Of a stretch of DNA of 49,580 nt, positions 9,736 through 17,384 are shown piece after piece. How positions within the stretch are numbered: position 1 is the first letter of the stretch; every line of letters begins with the position of its first letter. Location of the stretch: NCBI RefSeq assembly GCF_900626145.1, contig NZ_LR130835.1, forward strand, positions 1 to 49,580, written 5' to 3'. The notes beneath the pieces were generated by a model. That model did not search any database. It was given only the letters and a program-made list of their open reading frames with translations, and was not told the origin of the DNA. The translations under genes were made by a program, and so were the position numbers. Source of the DNA: Intestinimonas timonensis. GTDB lineage: Bacteria > Bacillota > Clostridia > Oscillospirales > Oscillospiraceae.

Positions 9736-10521
9736 ATGCCTATTCTGGACGTACAGCACATCGAAAAACACTTTGGGGCGACCCGGGTGCTGGAGGATAT
9801 CAGCTTTTCCCTGGAGCAGGGCCAGGCCCTGGCCATCATCGGCTCCTCCGGCTCCGGCAAAACCACCCTGCTCCGCTGCCTCAACTTCCTGGAGAAGCCC
9901 GATCAGGGCAGAATCCTGGTCAATGGGGAGAAGCTCTTTGACGCCGCCGACCCCGCCACCCACCGGGAGGAGGAGGTGCGGAAAAAGCGGCTCCACTTCG
10001 GACTGGTCTTCCAGTCCTTCAACCTCTTTCCCCAGTATACCGCCCTCCAGAACGTCACCCTGGCCAAGGAGCTTCTGAGCCAGGAGCGGCCCGACTTCAA
10101 GCAGAACAAAAAGGCCATTCTGGAGGAGATCCGGGAAGAGGGCCTGTCCCTCCTGGCCCAGATGGGCCTGAGCGACCGGGCGGGGCACTATCCCCACCAG
10201 CTCTCCGGCGGCCAGCAGCAGCGGGTGGCCATCGCCCGGGCCCTGGCCCTGAAGCCTGATATCCTCTGCTTCGACGAGCCCACCTCCGCCCTGGACCCGG
10301 AGCTCACCGGGGAGGTGCTGCGGGTCATCCGGGGGCTGGCCGAGCAAAAGACCACCATGATCATCGTCACCCACGAGATGGCCTTTGCTCGGGACGTGGC
10401 CGACCAGGTCATCTTCATGGACAGCGGCGTGATCGTGGAGCAGGGATCTGCCCGGACGGTCATTGAGCACCCCACCCAGGAGCGGACCCGGCAGTTTTTG
10501 GCCCGGTACGCCGAGCAGTGA
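9736..10521 (+). CDS. Amino-acid ABC transporter ATP-binding protein
   Basis: 261 residues. Walker A GSSGSGKT (36-43), Q-loop VFQSFNLFPQYTALQNV, signature LSGGQQQR, Walker B ILCFDEPTSALDPE and switch histidine in VTHEM are all intact. It powers the importer made with the two upstream genes. Compared with typical GlnQ-type ATPases (about 240 residues) it has extra residues between the Q-loop and signature (FKQNKKAILEEIREEG). AAGGAGGT precedes ATG 9736. Confidence 0.95.
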   Translation: MPILDVQHIEKHFGATRVLEDISFSLEQGQALAIIGSSGSGKTTLLRCLNFLEKPDQGRILVNGEKLFDAADPATHREEEVRKKRLHFGLVFQSFNLFPQYTALQNVTLAKELLSQERPDFKQNKKAILEEIREEGLSLLAQMGLSDRAGHYPHQLSGGQQQRVAIARALALKPDILCFDEPTSALDPELTGEVLRVIRGLAEQKTTMIIVTHEMAFARDVADQVIFMDSGVIVEQGSARTVIEHPTQERTRQFLARYAEQ

Positions 10522-10539
10522 CGGAACTGTTCTTATTTT

Positions 10540-10571
10540 AAGGAAGGGACGCGGAAGTGTCCCTTCCTTTT
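10540..10571. terminator. Terminator between convergent ABC operon and SSB-like gene
   Basis: AAGGAAGGGAC (10540-10550) pairs with GTCCCTTCCTT (10559-10569), followed by TTCGTTT on the plus strand and preceded by A/T-rich sequence that can serve the minus strand. Confidence 0.8.
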
Positions 10572-10574
10572 CGT

Positions 10575-11201
10575 TTAGCCGGAGGCGACGGCTGGGGCTG
10601 TGGGCGTCAGGGTGGTCACCGACACCTCGAAGGCGGTGCGCTCCTGGGTGACCCCGCCCACCACCTTCTGGTAGAGCCGGCTCTGGAGCCGCCCCTCCAG
10701 CTCCACGCAGTCCCCCACGGCGAGACCGCCGCACCGCTGGGCCAGAGCGCCCCAGGCGATACAGGGCAGGTAATCCGCCCGGCCGTAGCGCCGGTTCATC
10801 GCCAGCATCAGGTCACAGATCTCCCGGCCCAGAGGGGTGCGCCGCAGCACCGGAGGCTTGCACAGCACCCCGGAGAGGGTGAGCTGGTTGCAGGGGGGCT
10901 CCTCCGTGTCGGACAGGGCACGGGCCAGCAGGGTGATGACCAGCCGGCTGCCGGGGCCGGTGCGATTGTTGAAGGTGCGCACCTCACCCGTCACCTCCAG
11001 CCGCCGGCCAGGGGTCGGGGGGCACTCCGTCAGCAGGGGCTGCGGGACCACCACGTTGAGCCGGTCCTCCGTGCCCGACAGGCGGGGGACCGACAGGGGA
11101 AAGACAAAAAAGTCCACGCCGTGATTGGTGTGGGAAAAGACCGGCTCCGCCGCCGCCGTCCCACGCAGGACGGCGTGATTTTCATTCCAGGATGTCCGCA
11201 T
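10575..11201 (-). CDS. SSB-like protein with two OB-fold domains
   Basis: 208 residues. The C-terminal half (about 100-200) is a recognisable single-stranded-DNA-binding OB domain: NQLTLSGVLCKPPVLRRT, then YLPCIAWGALAQRC and GDCVELEGRLQSRLYQ. The N-terminal half (about 8-95) has the same beta pattern in weaker form (VLRGTAAAEPVF, GRRLEVTGEVRTFNN), suggesting a duplicated OB fold. The acidic C-terminal tip by which housekeeping SSB recruits partners is absent; the protein ends TPTAPAVASG. It is probably an accessory ssDNA- or primosome-type protein rather than the replicative SSB. Monocistronic or read through weakly from nrdJ. Confidence 0.75.
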   Translation of the reverse strand: MRTSWNENHAVLRGTAAAEPVFSHTNHGVDFFVFPLSVPRLSGTEDRLNVVVPQPLLTECPPTPGRRLEVTGEVRTFNNRTGPGSRLVITLLARALSDTEEPPCNQLTLSGVLCKPPVLRRTPLGREICDLMLAMNRRYGRADYLPCIAWGALAQRCGGLAVGDCVELEGRLQSRLYQKVVGGVTQERTAFEVSVTTLTPTAPAVASG

Positions 11202-11268
11202 ATACTACACTCCACCTCTCCTTGGTTCCTGGAAGCATGTATATGCGCCCTTGTCCCACGCTATGACG

Positions 11269-11304
11269 ACAATGCCCCCGGAGCTTGTGCTCCGGGGGCA
11301 TTGT
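11269..11304 (-). terminator. Strong hairpin after nrdJ
   Basis: ACAATGCCCCCGGAGC (11269-11284) pairs perfectly with GCTCCGGGGGCATTGT (11289-11304), loop TTGT. It lies just past the nrdJ stop (11323) on the minus strand. The T-run on that strand is poor, so termination may be incomplete. Confidence 0.7.
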
Positions 11305-11322
11305 TATAGGATATAGGAAAAC

Positions 11323-13677
11323 TCAGCCGCACTTGGAGTAGCCGCAGTTCCGGCAGGTGACGCAGCCGCCCTCATGCTCCAGAGGGCTGCCGCACTCGGG
11401 GCAGAACTTGGCCAGCTTGGCCTCGGCGGGGGTCATGTCCGGGCTGACGGGACCGCGGGCGCCCTGGGGACCGCCGGGCAGGGGAGCCGCCGGGGCGGCG
11501 TGGATGGGGGCCGGGCAGGGAGGCAGGGGGGCGTTGGTCTGGGCGGTCTTCATGACCTTCTCGATGGCCTTGGCGATGGCGTCGGGGCAGGAGGTCACAG
11601 GTACGCCGGGCTGGCGCAGGCAGGAGGGGCAGCGAATGCCCTTGAGCTGGGTGATGATCTCGTCGCTGTCCACCCCGGCGCGCAGGGCGATGGACACCAG
11701 GCGGGCGGTGGCCTCCGACTGGGAGGGGCAGCCGCCGGCACGACCGGTGTTGGTGAAGACCTCACAGATGCCCTGCTCATCGTAGTTGACGGTGATGAAG
11801 AGCTTGCCGCAGCCGATCTTCACCTTCTCGGTGTAGCCCATGGTGACGTCGGGCCGGGGCCGGGGCAGGATGGAGCCGTTGCGCAGCAGGCAGGCGGTGG
11901 AGTCGCAATTGGATTCCAGCAGCTTCTCCACGTGGTCGGGCAGAGTCTTGTCCTCGGCCTTGCCGTCGTTGACCTTGCCGATGTTGAGCACCTGCTCGTC
12001 CCGGCTGCCGTCCCGGTAGATGGTGGTGCCCTTGCACCCCAGCTCGTAGGCCAGACGATAGACCTCGGCCACCTCCTCCCGGGTGGCGGCGTTGGGGAAG
12101 TTCACCGTTTTGCTCACGGCGTTGTCGGTGTACTGCTGGAAGGCGGCCTGCATCTTCACGTGCCAGATGGGGGAGACGTCATGGGCGCACACAAAGACCT
12201 TCTTCATGTCCTCGGGGATGCCGTCCACGTGGGCCAGGGTACCCTGCTCCACGATGGCCTGCATCAGCGCCTCGGAGTAGAGGCCCCGGCGGGTCAGCTC
12301 CTCCTTCAGGATGCCGTTGGTCTCGATGAGGTGGGTGCTGTCCATGACGTTGCGGATATAGGCGTAGGCAAAGACCGGCTCCACGCCGCTGGACACCCCG
12401 GCGATGATGGACAAGGTGCCGGTGGGGGCGATGGTGGTGACGGTGGCGTTGCGGAGAGGCTTGCCGTCCTTATAGATGCTCTCGTTGAAGAGGGGGAAGG
12501 CGCCCCGGATGGCGGCCAGGTCCTCGCTGGCCTGGTGGCCGATGGTCTGCACCAGCTCCATGACCTCACGGGCCATGGCCACGCCGGCGTCGGAGTTGTA
12601 GGGGATGCCCATGTAGAGGAGCATATCGGCAAAGCCCATGACGCCCAGGCCGATCTTCCGGGTCAACTTGGTGACCTTGTCGATCTCGGGCAGGGGGTAC
12701 TGGTTGACCTCGATGACGTTGTCCAGGAAGTGGACGGCGGTGCGGATGGTCTTTTCCAGCTTCTCCCGGTCCAGGACGTAGCCGCCGGCGGTCTTCTTCA
12801 GGTGGTTGACCAGGTTGATGGAGCCCAGGTTGCAGGCCTCATAGGGCAGCAGGGGCTGCTCGCCGCAGGGGTTGGTGGACTCAATCTCGCCCTGGCTGGG
12901 GCAGGGGTTGTCCCGGTTGAGCCGGTCCAGGAAGATGATGCCGGGCTCACCGGTGCGCCAGGCGGAGTCCACGATGGACTCAAAGACCGCCCGGGCGTTG
13001 AGCCGGCCAGTGATCTTCTTGGAGGCGGGGTCCACCAGGTCGTACTCCCCGCCGGACTCCACCGCCGCCATGAAGGCCTCGGTCAGACCCACGGAGATGT
13101 TGAAGTTGGTGATCTCCTTAGTGTCGTTCTTGCAGGTGATGAAGTCCATGATGTCGGGGTGGTCCACCCGGAGGATGCCCATGTTGGCGCCCCGGCGGGT
13201 GCCGCCCTGCTTCACCGCCTCGGTGGCGGCGTTGAACACCTTCATGAAGGAGATGGGACCGCTGGCCACGCCGCCGGTGGAGTTCACCGTGGAGCCCTTG
13301 GCCCGCAGCCGGGAGAAGGAGAAGCCGGTGCCGCCGCCGCTCTTGTGGATGAGGGCGGCGTTCTTGATGGCGTCAAAGATGTCCTCCATGGAGTCGGCCA
13401 CCGGCAGCACAAAGCAGGCCGACAGCTGACCCAGGGGCCGGCCGGCGTTCATCAGGGTGGGGGAGTTGGGCAGGAAGTCCAGGTTGGTCATCAGATGATA
13501 AAAGGAGGCGGCAGTGGCCGCGGTGTCCGCCTGGGGGTCAAAATGGGTGTCGGCGGCGGCGATGGCGTCCGCTACCCGGTGGAAAAGCTCCTCCACGGTC
13601 TCGGTGGGTTGACCCTGCTCATCGCGGATCAAATACCGGCGCTCCAGTACTGCCCTGGCGTTCTCACTGATCGGCAT
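11323..13677 (-). CDS. nrdJ: Adenosylcobalamin-dependent ribonucleotide reductase (class II)
   Basis: 784 residues. It converts ribonucleotides to deoxyribonucleotides with a B12-generated thiyl radical and works with or without oxygen. The active-site segment NPCGEQPLLPYEACNLGSIN gives the Asn-Cys-Glu catalytic set. Also seen are LDFLPNSPTLMNAGRPLGQL and SGGGTGFSFSRLR. The C-terminal tail carries redox or metal cysteines (CPSC near 650 and a terminal zinc-ribbon-like CPECG...CRNCGYSKC). Start ATG 13677 follows AGAGGAG. NrdR boxes lie over its promoter. No cobalamin riboswitch was seen in the 75-nt leader. Confidence 0.95.
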   Translation of the reverse strand: MPISENARAVLERRYLIRDEQGQPTETVEELFHRVADAIAAADTHFDPQADTAATAASFYHLMTNLDFLPNSPTLMNAGRPLGQLSACFVLPVADSMEDIFDAIKNAALIHKSGGGTGFSFSRLRAKGSTVNSTGGVASGPISFMKVFNAATEAVKQGGTRRGANMGILRVDHPDIMDFITCKNDTKEITNFNISVGLTEAFMAAVESGGEYDLVDPASKKITGRLNARAVFESIVDSAWRTGEPGIIFLDRLNRDNPCPSQGEIESTNPCGEQPLLPYEACNLGSINLVNHLKKTAGGYVLDREKLEKTIRTAVHFLDNVIEVNQYPLPEIDKVTKLTRKIGLGVMGFADMLLYMGIPYNSDAGVAMAREVMELVQTIGHQASEDLAAIRGAFPLFNESIYKDGKPLRNATVTTIAPTGTLSIIAGVSSGVEPVFAYAYIRNVMDSTHLIETNGILKEELTRRGLYSEALMQAIVEQGTLAHVDGIPEDMKKVFVCAHDVSPIWHVKMQAAFQQYTDNAVSKTVNFPNAATREEVAEVYRLAYELGCKGTTIYRDGSRDEQVLNIGKVNDGKAEDKTLPDHVEKLLESNCDSTACLLRNGSILPRPRPDVTMGYTEKVKIGCGKLFITVNYDEQGICEVFTNTGRAGGCPSQSEATARLVSIALRAGVDSDEIITQLKGIRCPSCLRQPGVPVTSCPDAIAKAIEKVMKTAQTNAPLPPCPAPIHAAPAAPLPGGPQGARGPVSPDMTPAEAKLAKFCPECGSPLEHEGGCVTCRNCGYSKCG

Positions 13678-13749
13678 AATTGTCGTCTCCTCTTTCGTTT
13701 TTCATTTTGCTCTATCTGTAGGGGAGGATAGGGTCCTCCCGCTAAACGC

Positions 13750-13796
13750 GCACTACATATTGTATCAGAGAAAATGATGAAGTCAATATATCGTTT
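13750..13796. promoter_or_regulatory. Two NrdR boxes overlapping the nrdJ promoter
   Basis: GCACTACATATTGTAT (13750-13765) and AGTCAATATATCGTTT (13781-13796) match the NrdR consensus ACACWATATATWGTGT at 13 and 12 of 16 positions. Their starts are 31 bp apart, three helical turns, the usual arrangement. They overlay the minus-strand promoter: -35 TTGACT (13786-13781), 16-bp spacer, -10 TACAAT (13764-13759). Repression by NrdR in response to dATP/ATP is the expected control. Confidence 0.85.
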
Positions 13797-13802
13797 TAGA
13801 CG

Positions 13803-13830
13803 AAAAAAACGGAGGGGATCTCCCCTCCGT
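13803..13830 (-). terminator. Terminator of the DUF4342-regulator-kinase operon
   Basis: ACGGAGGGG-ATCT-CCCCTCCGT stem (13809-13830), followed on the minus strand by seven T (13809-13803). It lies 49 bp past the sensor-kinase stop. Confidence 0.88.
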
Positions 13831-13878
13831 TGCCGGAACCCTTAGAGCCAGACGAAAAACGCTCGTCAAAGGTGATTT

Positions 13879-15378
13879 TTACCCCTCTCCGCCGGGCAGA
13901 CTGGACAGGGGAAGCACCAGAGTCATGCGGGTGCCAACCCCCTTGCGGGAGAGGACCTCCAGCCAGCCGCCGTGGCGCTCGGCGATGTACTGAGCGATGG
14001 ACAGACCCAGTCCGGTGCCGCCCGTCTTCCGGTCCCGGGACTGGTCGGCCCGGTAGAAACGCTCAAAAATGTGGGGCAGGCTCTGGGCGTCGATGCCGTC
14101 CCCCTCGTCCTGGACGGACACCCGGGCAGTGCCCTCCGCCGTCTCCAGGGAGAGGGTGATCTCCCCGCCGACGGGAGTATACTTGATGCTGTTGTCCACC
14201 AGCACCCGGAGACACTGCTTGATGAGGCCCAGGTCGGCGTGGACCGGCACGGGAGCCTTGCCCCAACGGGCCGCAAAGGGGTGGGTCTGGTCGATCATCC
14301 CAGTCTCCTTGTAGACCTGCGCCACCACCTCGGTGAGGTCGAAGTCGGACATCTCCACCTGCATGGTGTCATTGTCACCACGGGCCAGAAAGAGAAGCTG
14401 CTCCACCAGCTCCTTCATGGACTCCGCCTCGCCACGGATGGCGTCAATGGCCTCCTGACGGGTGGCGGGGTCGTCCTTTCCCCAGCGGTCCAGCAGGCTG
14501 GCGTAGCCCTGGATGACGGCGATGGGGGTGCGCAGCTCGTGGGAGGCGTCGGAGACAAAGCGCATCTGGGCCCGGTAGGCCGCACCCAGCCGGTCCAGCA
14601 TGGCATTGATGGCCTCGGCCAGGTCCCGGAGCTCCTTCTGGGTGCCGGAGACGGGGATGCGCTTGTCCAGATGGGTGGCGTTGATCTCGTCCAGACGCCC
14701 CGCCAGGGCGGAGAGCTCGGCGGCCGACATGTTGGGGGGCGCGCTGCCCAGCCGGGCCGCCGCCGCCGCCAGATCCTGGATGGGGCGGAGCGTCTTTTTG
14801 ATGGTGCCGGCATTTTTCAGCAGGTTGAGGAGCAGACTGAAGAGCTGGCACACCAGCAGGATGCGCCCGGCAAAGGCCAGAATGGTCACCGGCTGCTCCA
14901 GGTCCAGGGTGATGGCGTAGGGTTCCCCATCGTTGGGCAGGGAGAGAGTGTAGGCGGCACCGCGGCCGGGATGGCTCTTCCAGGGACCGAAGAACAGGGC
15001 CTCCTCCCCCAGGGTGAGGACCCGCAGGGCCTGCTCCTCCTCCGGGAGCGTCTGGTTCCCCAGAGTCATGGGCAGCAGAAGGCCGCCCAGCCGCAGGCCG
15101 GACTCCGACGGCCCATCCTCCAGCGCCGAGACGGTGTAGTCCCCCGCCGACATCCACACCGTGGCCTCGGCGGAGGGCACGCCCCGCTCCTCCACCAGCT
15201 GGGAGATCTCCCCGCACTGGCGGTCCGCCCACAGGAGAATGCCGCCCCAGGCCAGCGCCAGCAGCAGCAGGTCGGTGGTGAAATAGATGCCCAGCAGCCG
15301 CAGAAAGAGCCGCAGATTGAGCCGCAGGACGATAGAGGAGCGGATGCCGCCTCGGTCCTGCTTTGGTTTGGGGACCAT
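13879..15378 (-). CDS. Two-component sensor histidine kinase
   Basis: 499 residues. Membrane helix at about 27-51, an extracellular sensor domain of about 110 residues, a second helix at about 165-188, a HAMP-like linker, then the dimerisation domain with SDASHELRTP (phospho-acceptor His280). The ATPase domain has the N box DNSIKYT, G1 DEGDGID, F box FERFYRAD and G2 GGTGLGLSI. It senses an envelope signal and phosphorylates the regulator at 15902. Start at ATG 15378 after AGGAGGGGCG, 24 bp behind the flavodoxin-like gene. Last gene of the operon. The signal is unknown. Confidence 0.95.
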   Translation of the reverse strand: MVPKPKQDRGGIRSSIVLRLNLRLFLRLLGIYFTTDLLLLALAWGGILLWADRQCGEISQLVEERGVPSAEATVWMSAGDYTVSALEDGPSESGLRLGGLLLPMTLGNQTLPEEEQALRVLTLGEEALFFGPWKSHPGRGAAYTLSLPNDGEPYAITLDLEQPVTILAFAGRILLVCQLFSLLLNLLKNAGTIKKTLRPIQDLAAAAARLGSAPPNMSAAELSALAGRLDEINATHLDKRIPVSGTQKELRDLAEAINAMLDRLGAAYRAQMRFVSDASHELRTPIAVIQGYASLLDRWGKDDPATRQEAIDAIRGEAESMKELVEQLLFLARGDNDTMQVEMSDFDLTEVVAQVYKETGMIDQTHPFAARWGKAPVPVHADLGLIKQCLRVLVDNSIKYTPVGGEITLSLETAEGTARVSVQDEGDGIDAQSLPHIFERFYRADQSRDRKTGGTGLGLSIAQYIAERHGGWLEVLSRKGVGTRMTLVLPLSSLPGGEG

Positions 15379-15402
15379 ATCCGCCCCTCCTTTCCAGATG
15401 GT

Positions 15403-15900
15403 TTACGGCTGTTCCAGCCAGTCTAATACCGGCTGAAGCTGTTCGCGGCTCACCCAGTTCACACCGTGAACGAGGACTTCCATCAAGGCTCCGGCCTTAG
15501 GGTCGCCTTTGGCGGCGGCATGCTTGGTGGACAGGAAGATGGGGGTCATCATGATTTTGGAAAGGCCCTTCACCCGGTCGGGGGCATAGCCGCCGCGGAG
15601 GTAAAAAAGAGGGCGGTCCCCCAGGTGGCTGCTCCGGGCCAGACGGGAGACATCCACCTCCGCCGGAGAGGCCATGCCCACGGCGCACACGGCGGCCACC
15701 TGCCAGCGGCCCAGTGCCCCCTTCAGCCCCTGGATAGTCCCGGCCCGGAGCCAGCCCAGGAAGAGGACCGGCGTGCCCCGGAGCGGCGCTTCAGGTGCAT
15801 CCAGTGGGCAGGCGGGCAGACCGGTGGCTTGGGAGAGCATCTTGGCATACTGACGGGTGAAGCCGGTGGACGAGTGATGTACGATGGCGTCCGCCCTCAT
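15403..15900 (-). CDS. Flavodoxin-like domain protein inside a two-component operon
   Basis: 165 residues from ATG 15900. The N-terminus MRADAIVHHSSTGFTRQYAK has the pattern of a flavodoxin phosphate loop (hydrophobic strand, then S-S-T-G-F-T-R before a helix), and the later order of strands (TPVLFLGWLRAG, WQVAAVCAVGM, RPLFYLRGGY) fits a flavodoxin/HemG-like fold. FMN binding is inference. The start overlaps the ribosome-binding region at the end of the regulator gene (1-bp gap, GGAGGAGGG), so the two are translationally coupled. An upstream in-frame start at 15924 would overlap the regulator and is less likely. Its role beside a kinase and regulator is unknown; redox input is one possibility. 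Confidence 0.7.
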   Translation of the reverse strand: MRADAIVHHSSTGFTRQYAKMLSQATGLPACPLDAPEAPLRGTPVLFLGWLRAGTIQGLKGALGRWQVAAVCAVGMASPAEVDVSRLARSSHLGDRPLFYLRGGYAPDRVKGLSKIMMTPIFLSTKHAAAKGDPKAGALMEVLVHGVNWVSREQLQPVLDWLEQP

Positions 15901-15901
15901 G

Positions 15902-16585
15902 TCAACCCTCCTCCCGGATGACATAGCCCACGCCCCGGACGGTGTGGATGAGTTTCACCCCGAAACGCTCGTCCAGCTTGGAGCGGAGGAAACGGATGTA
16001 GACGTCCACGGCGTTGGTCTCCCCGGCAAAGTCGAATCCCCACACGTTGTCCAGCAGGGATTCCCGGGAGATGACCTTCTCCTTGTTCTCCAGCAGATAG
16101 CGCAGCAGGTCGAACTCCCGCCGGGTGAGTTCCACCGGCGTACCGGAGAGGCTCACCTCGTGGCGCTCCACATCCATGGCCAGAGGGCCGCAGGTGAGCT
16201 TGGGGGACTCTGCCGGGGCGGCGGGGTGCTTGCGCAGGGCGGCACGGATTCGGGCCAATAACTCCTCGATGGCAAAGGGCTTGGTCACGTAGTCGTCCGC
16301 TCCGGCGTCCAGCCCGGACACCTTGTCCACCACCGCGTCCCGGGCGGTGAGCAGGATCACCGGCGTCTGCCGCTCCTTCCGCAGCCGACGGAGCACCTCC
16401 ATCCCAGATAGGGCCGGGAGCATGATGTCCAGCAGGATGAGGTCGAAGGTTCCGGTGAGGGCATGCTCCAGACCTGTCCGGCCGTCGAAGGCCTTCTCCA
16501 CCTCGTAGCCCTCGTACCGCAGCTCCAGTTCTACCATCCGGGCCAGCTTCTCCTCATCTTCCACCAACAAGATCCGTTCCGCCAT
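15902..16585 (-). CDS. OmpR/PhoB-family response regulator
   Basis: 227 residues. The receiver domain has the acidic pair ED at 9-10, phospho-acceptor Asp53 in LILLDIMLP, the conserved Thr/Ser in LLTARD and Lys in VTKPF. The C-terminal winged helix (about 130-225) has ELTRREFDLLRYL and VDVYIRFLRSKLD...HTVRGVGYVI. It is activated by the kinase at 13879. It lies 24 bp after the DUF4342 gene and 1 bp before the flavodoxin-like gene. Confidence 0.96.
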   Translation of the reverse strand: MAERILLVEDEEKLARMVELELRYEGYEVEKAFDGRTGLEHALTGTFDLILLDIMLPALSGMEVLRRLRKERQTPVILLTARDAVVDKVSGLDAGADDYVTKPFAIEELLARIRAALRKHPAAPAESPKLTCGPLAMDVERHEVSLSGTPVELTRREFDLLRYLLENKEKVISRESLLDNVWGFDFAGETNAVDVYIRFLRSKLDERFGVKLIHTVRGVGYVIREEG

Positions 16586-16609
16586 GGGCGGACCCCTCCT
16601 TTTTTCCTC

Positions 16610-17161
16610 TTATGGACGGCGCAGCCGCGCCAGAAAACGATCCATGGCCTCCCGCAGGGAGGAGAAAAAGCTCCGCACCGTCTCCCCCTCCACCAGGGGG
16701 CCGGAGAGCCGGTACCGGAAGCCCAGCAGCAGCCCCACGCCCAGCACCACCGTGATCTCCAGAAAGAAAAAGAGCAGGAGAACCATCAGGATGAGCAGGG
16801 GGACCGAGGCCGCCTGCCCTCCCTTCCGCCACACCTCCAGCCGGGTGGCCAGAAAGTTGTGGAAGAAGTCTTTCAGGCCCTCTTTCAGATCGGACCAGGG
16901 GACGATCAGCACACCGCCGTGCCGGGCACCGTCCGTACCCTCCGACAGGCTGGGGGAGGAGGGCGGAGGCGTACCGCCGGAGGAGGGACGGGTGGAGTAG
17001 AAGCCGCCCACAGGCGGCGTCGGCGTCAGACCCTGCCGCTCCAGCTCCAGCATGGCCGCCAGGGCATCACCGTTGTTCCGCTCCAGGGCCGAGAGCGCGG
17101 CAATCACGTCCACACCGGCGGCCTCGCTGATCCGCCGGGCCTGCTCCACCGTCACTGACAT
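16610..17161 (-). CDS. DUF4342-type membrane protein (UBA-like plus transmembrane)
   Basis: 183 residues. The N-terminal 45 residues (VTVEQARRISEAAGVDVIAA ...NNGDALAAMLELE) resemble the UBA/TS-N-like helical bundle of DUF4342 proteins. A low-complexity Pro/Ser/Gly linker follows, then an amphipathic stretch and a hydrophobic segment (about 118-148, VPLLILMVLLLFFFLEITVV) ending GFRYRLSGP, a pattern typical of the family. First gene of the operon with the response regulator, flavodoxin-like protein and kinase. Function unknown; the linkage suggests an envelope-signalling role. Confidence 0.7.
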   Translation of the reverse strand: MSVTVEQARRISEAAGVDVIAALSALERNNGDALAAMLELERQGLTPTPPVGGFYSTRPSSGGTPPPSSPSLSEGTDGARHGGVLIVPWSDLKEGLKDFFHNFLATRLEVWRKGGQAASVPLLILMVLLLFFFLEITVVLGVGLLLGFRYRLSGPLVEGETVRSFFSSLREAMDRFLARLRRP

Positions 17162-17192
17162 GTGCCTCCCCCTCTCCCCGTATACTGACCCA

Positions 17193-17236
17193 ATTATAAC
17201 CCGCTCCGCCTAAAGAGAGCTTTGGGTTTTCTTTAG
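17193..17236 (-). promoter_or_regulatory. Promoter of the DUF4342 operon with inverted repeat
   Basis: TATAAT (17198-17193) on the minus strand lies about 30 bp before the ATG; no good -35 is seen. The expected -35 zone holds a perfect inverted repeat CTAAAGA-N13-TCTTTAG (17210-17236). On the minus strand AAAG also recurs 11 bp apart, the spacing used by OmpR/PhoB-type regulators. A poor -35 with such a site suggests activator dependence, perhaps autoregulation. Confidence 0.5.
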
Positions 17237-17318
17237 ATACCATTAAAAATACCGTGCCGGACGGTTTTATGAGTACCATGATGATAGCATATCCGGCCTA
17301 CCGGGACAAGGGTGGGGG

Positions 17319-17348
17319 TTTACCCTGGACCCGGTGCTGTGATATAAT
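17319..17348 (+). promoter_or_regulatory. Promoter of the secreted protein gene at 17385
   Basis: TTTACC (17319-17324), 18-bp spacer, extended -10 TGATATAAT (17340-17348). Confidence 0.6.
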
Positions 17349-17384
17349 CGAAACGATTTCATTGAAACAAAGGAGGGATGGTCC

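Noticed and set aside
11374..13731. Very long plus-strand open frame (785 codons) opposite nrdJ
   Set aside because: Antisense shadow of a GC-rich gene: Gly/Val/His/Leu-rich composition, no ribosome binding site, no family pattern. Similar long shadows lie opposite bcd, etfA, groEL, gpmI, eno and the exporter adaptor.
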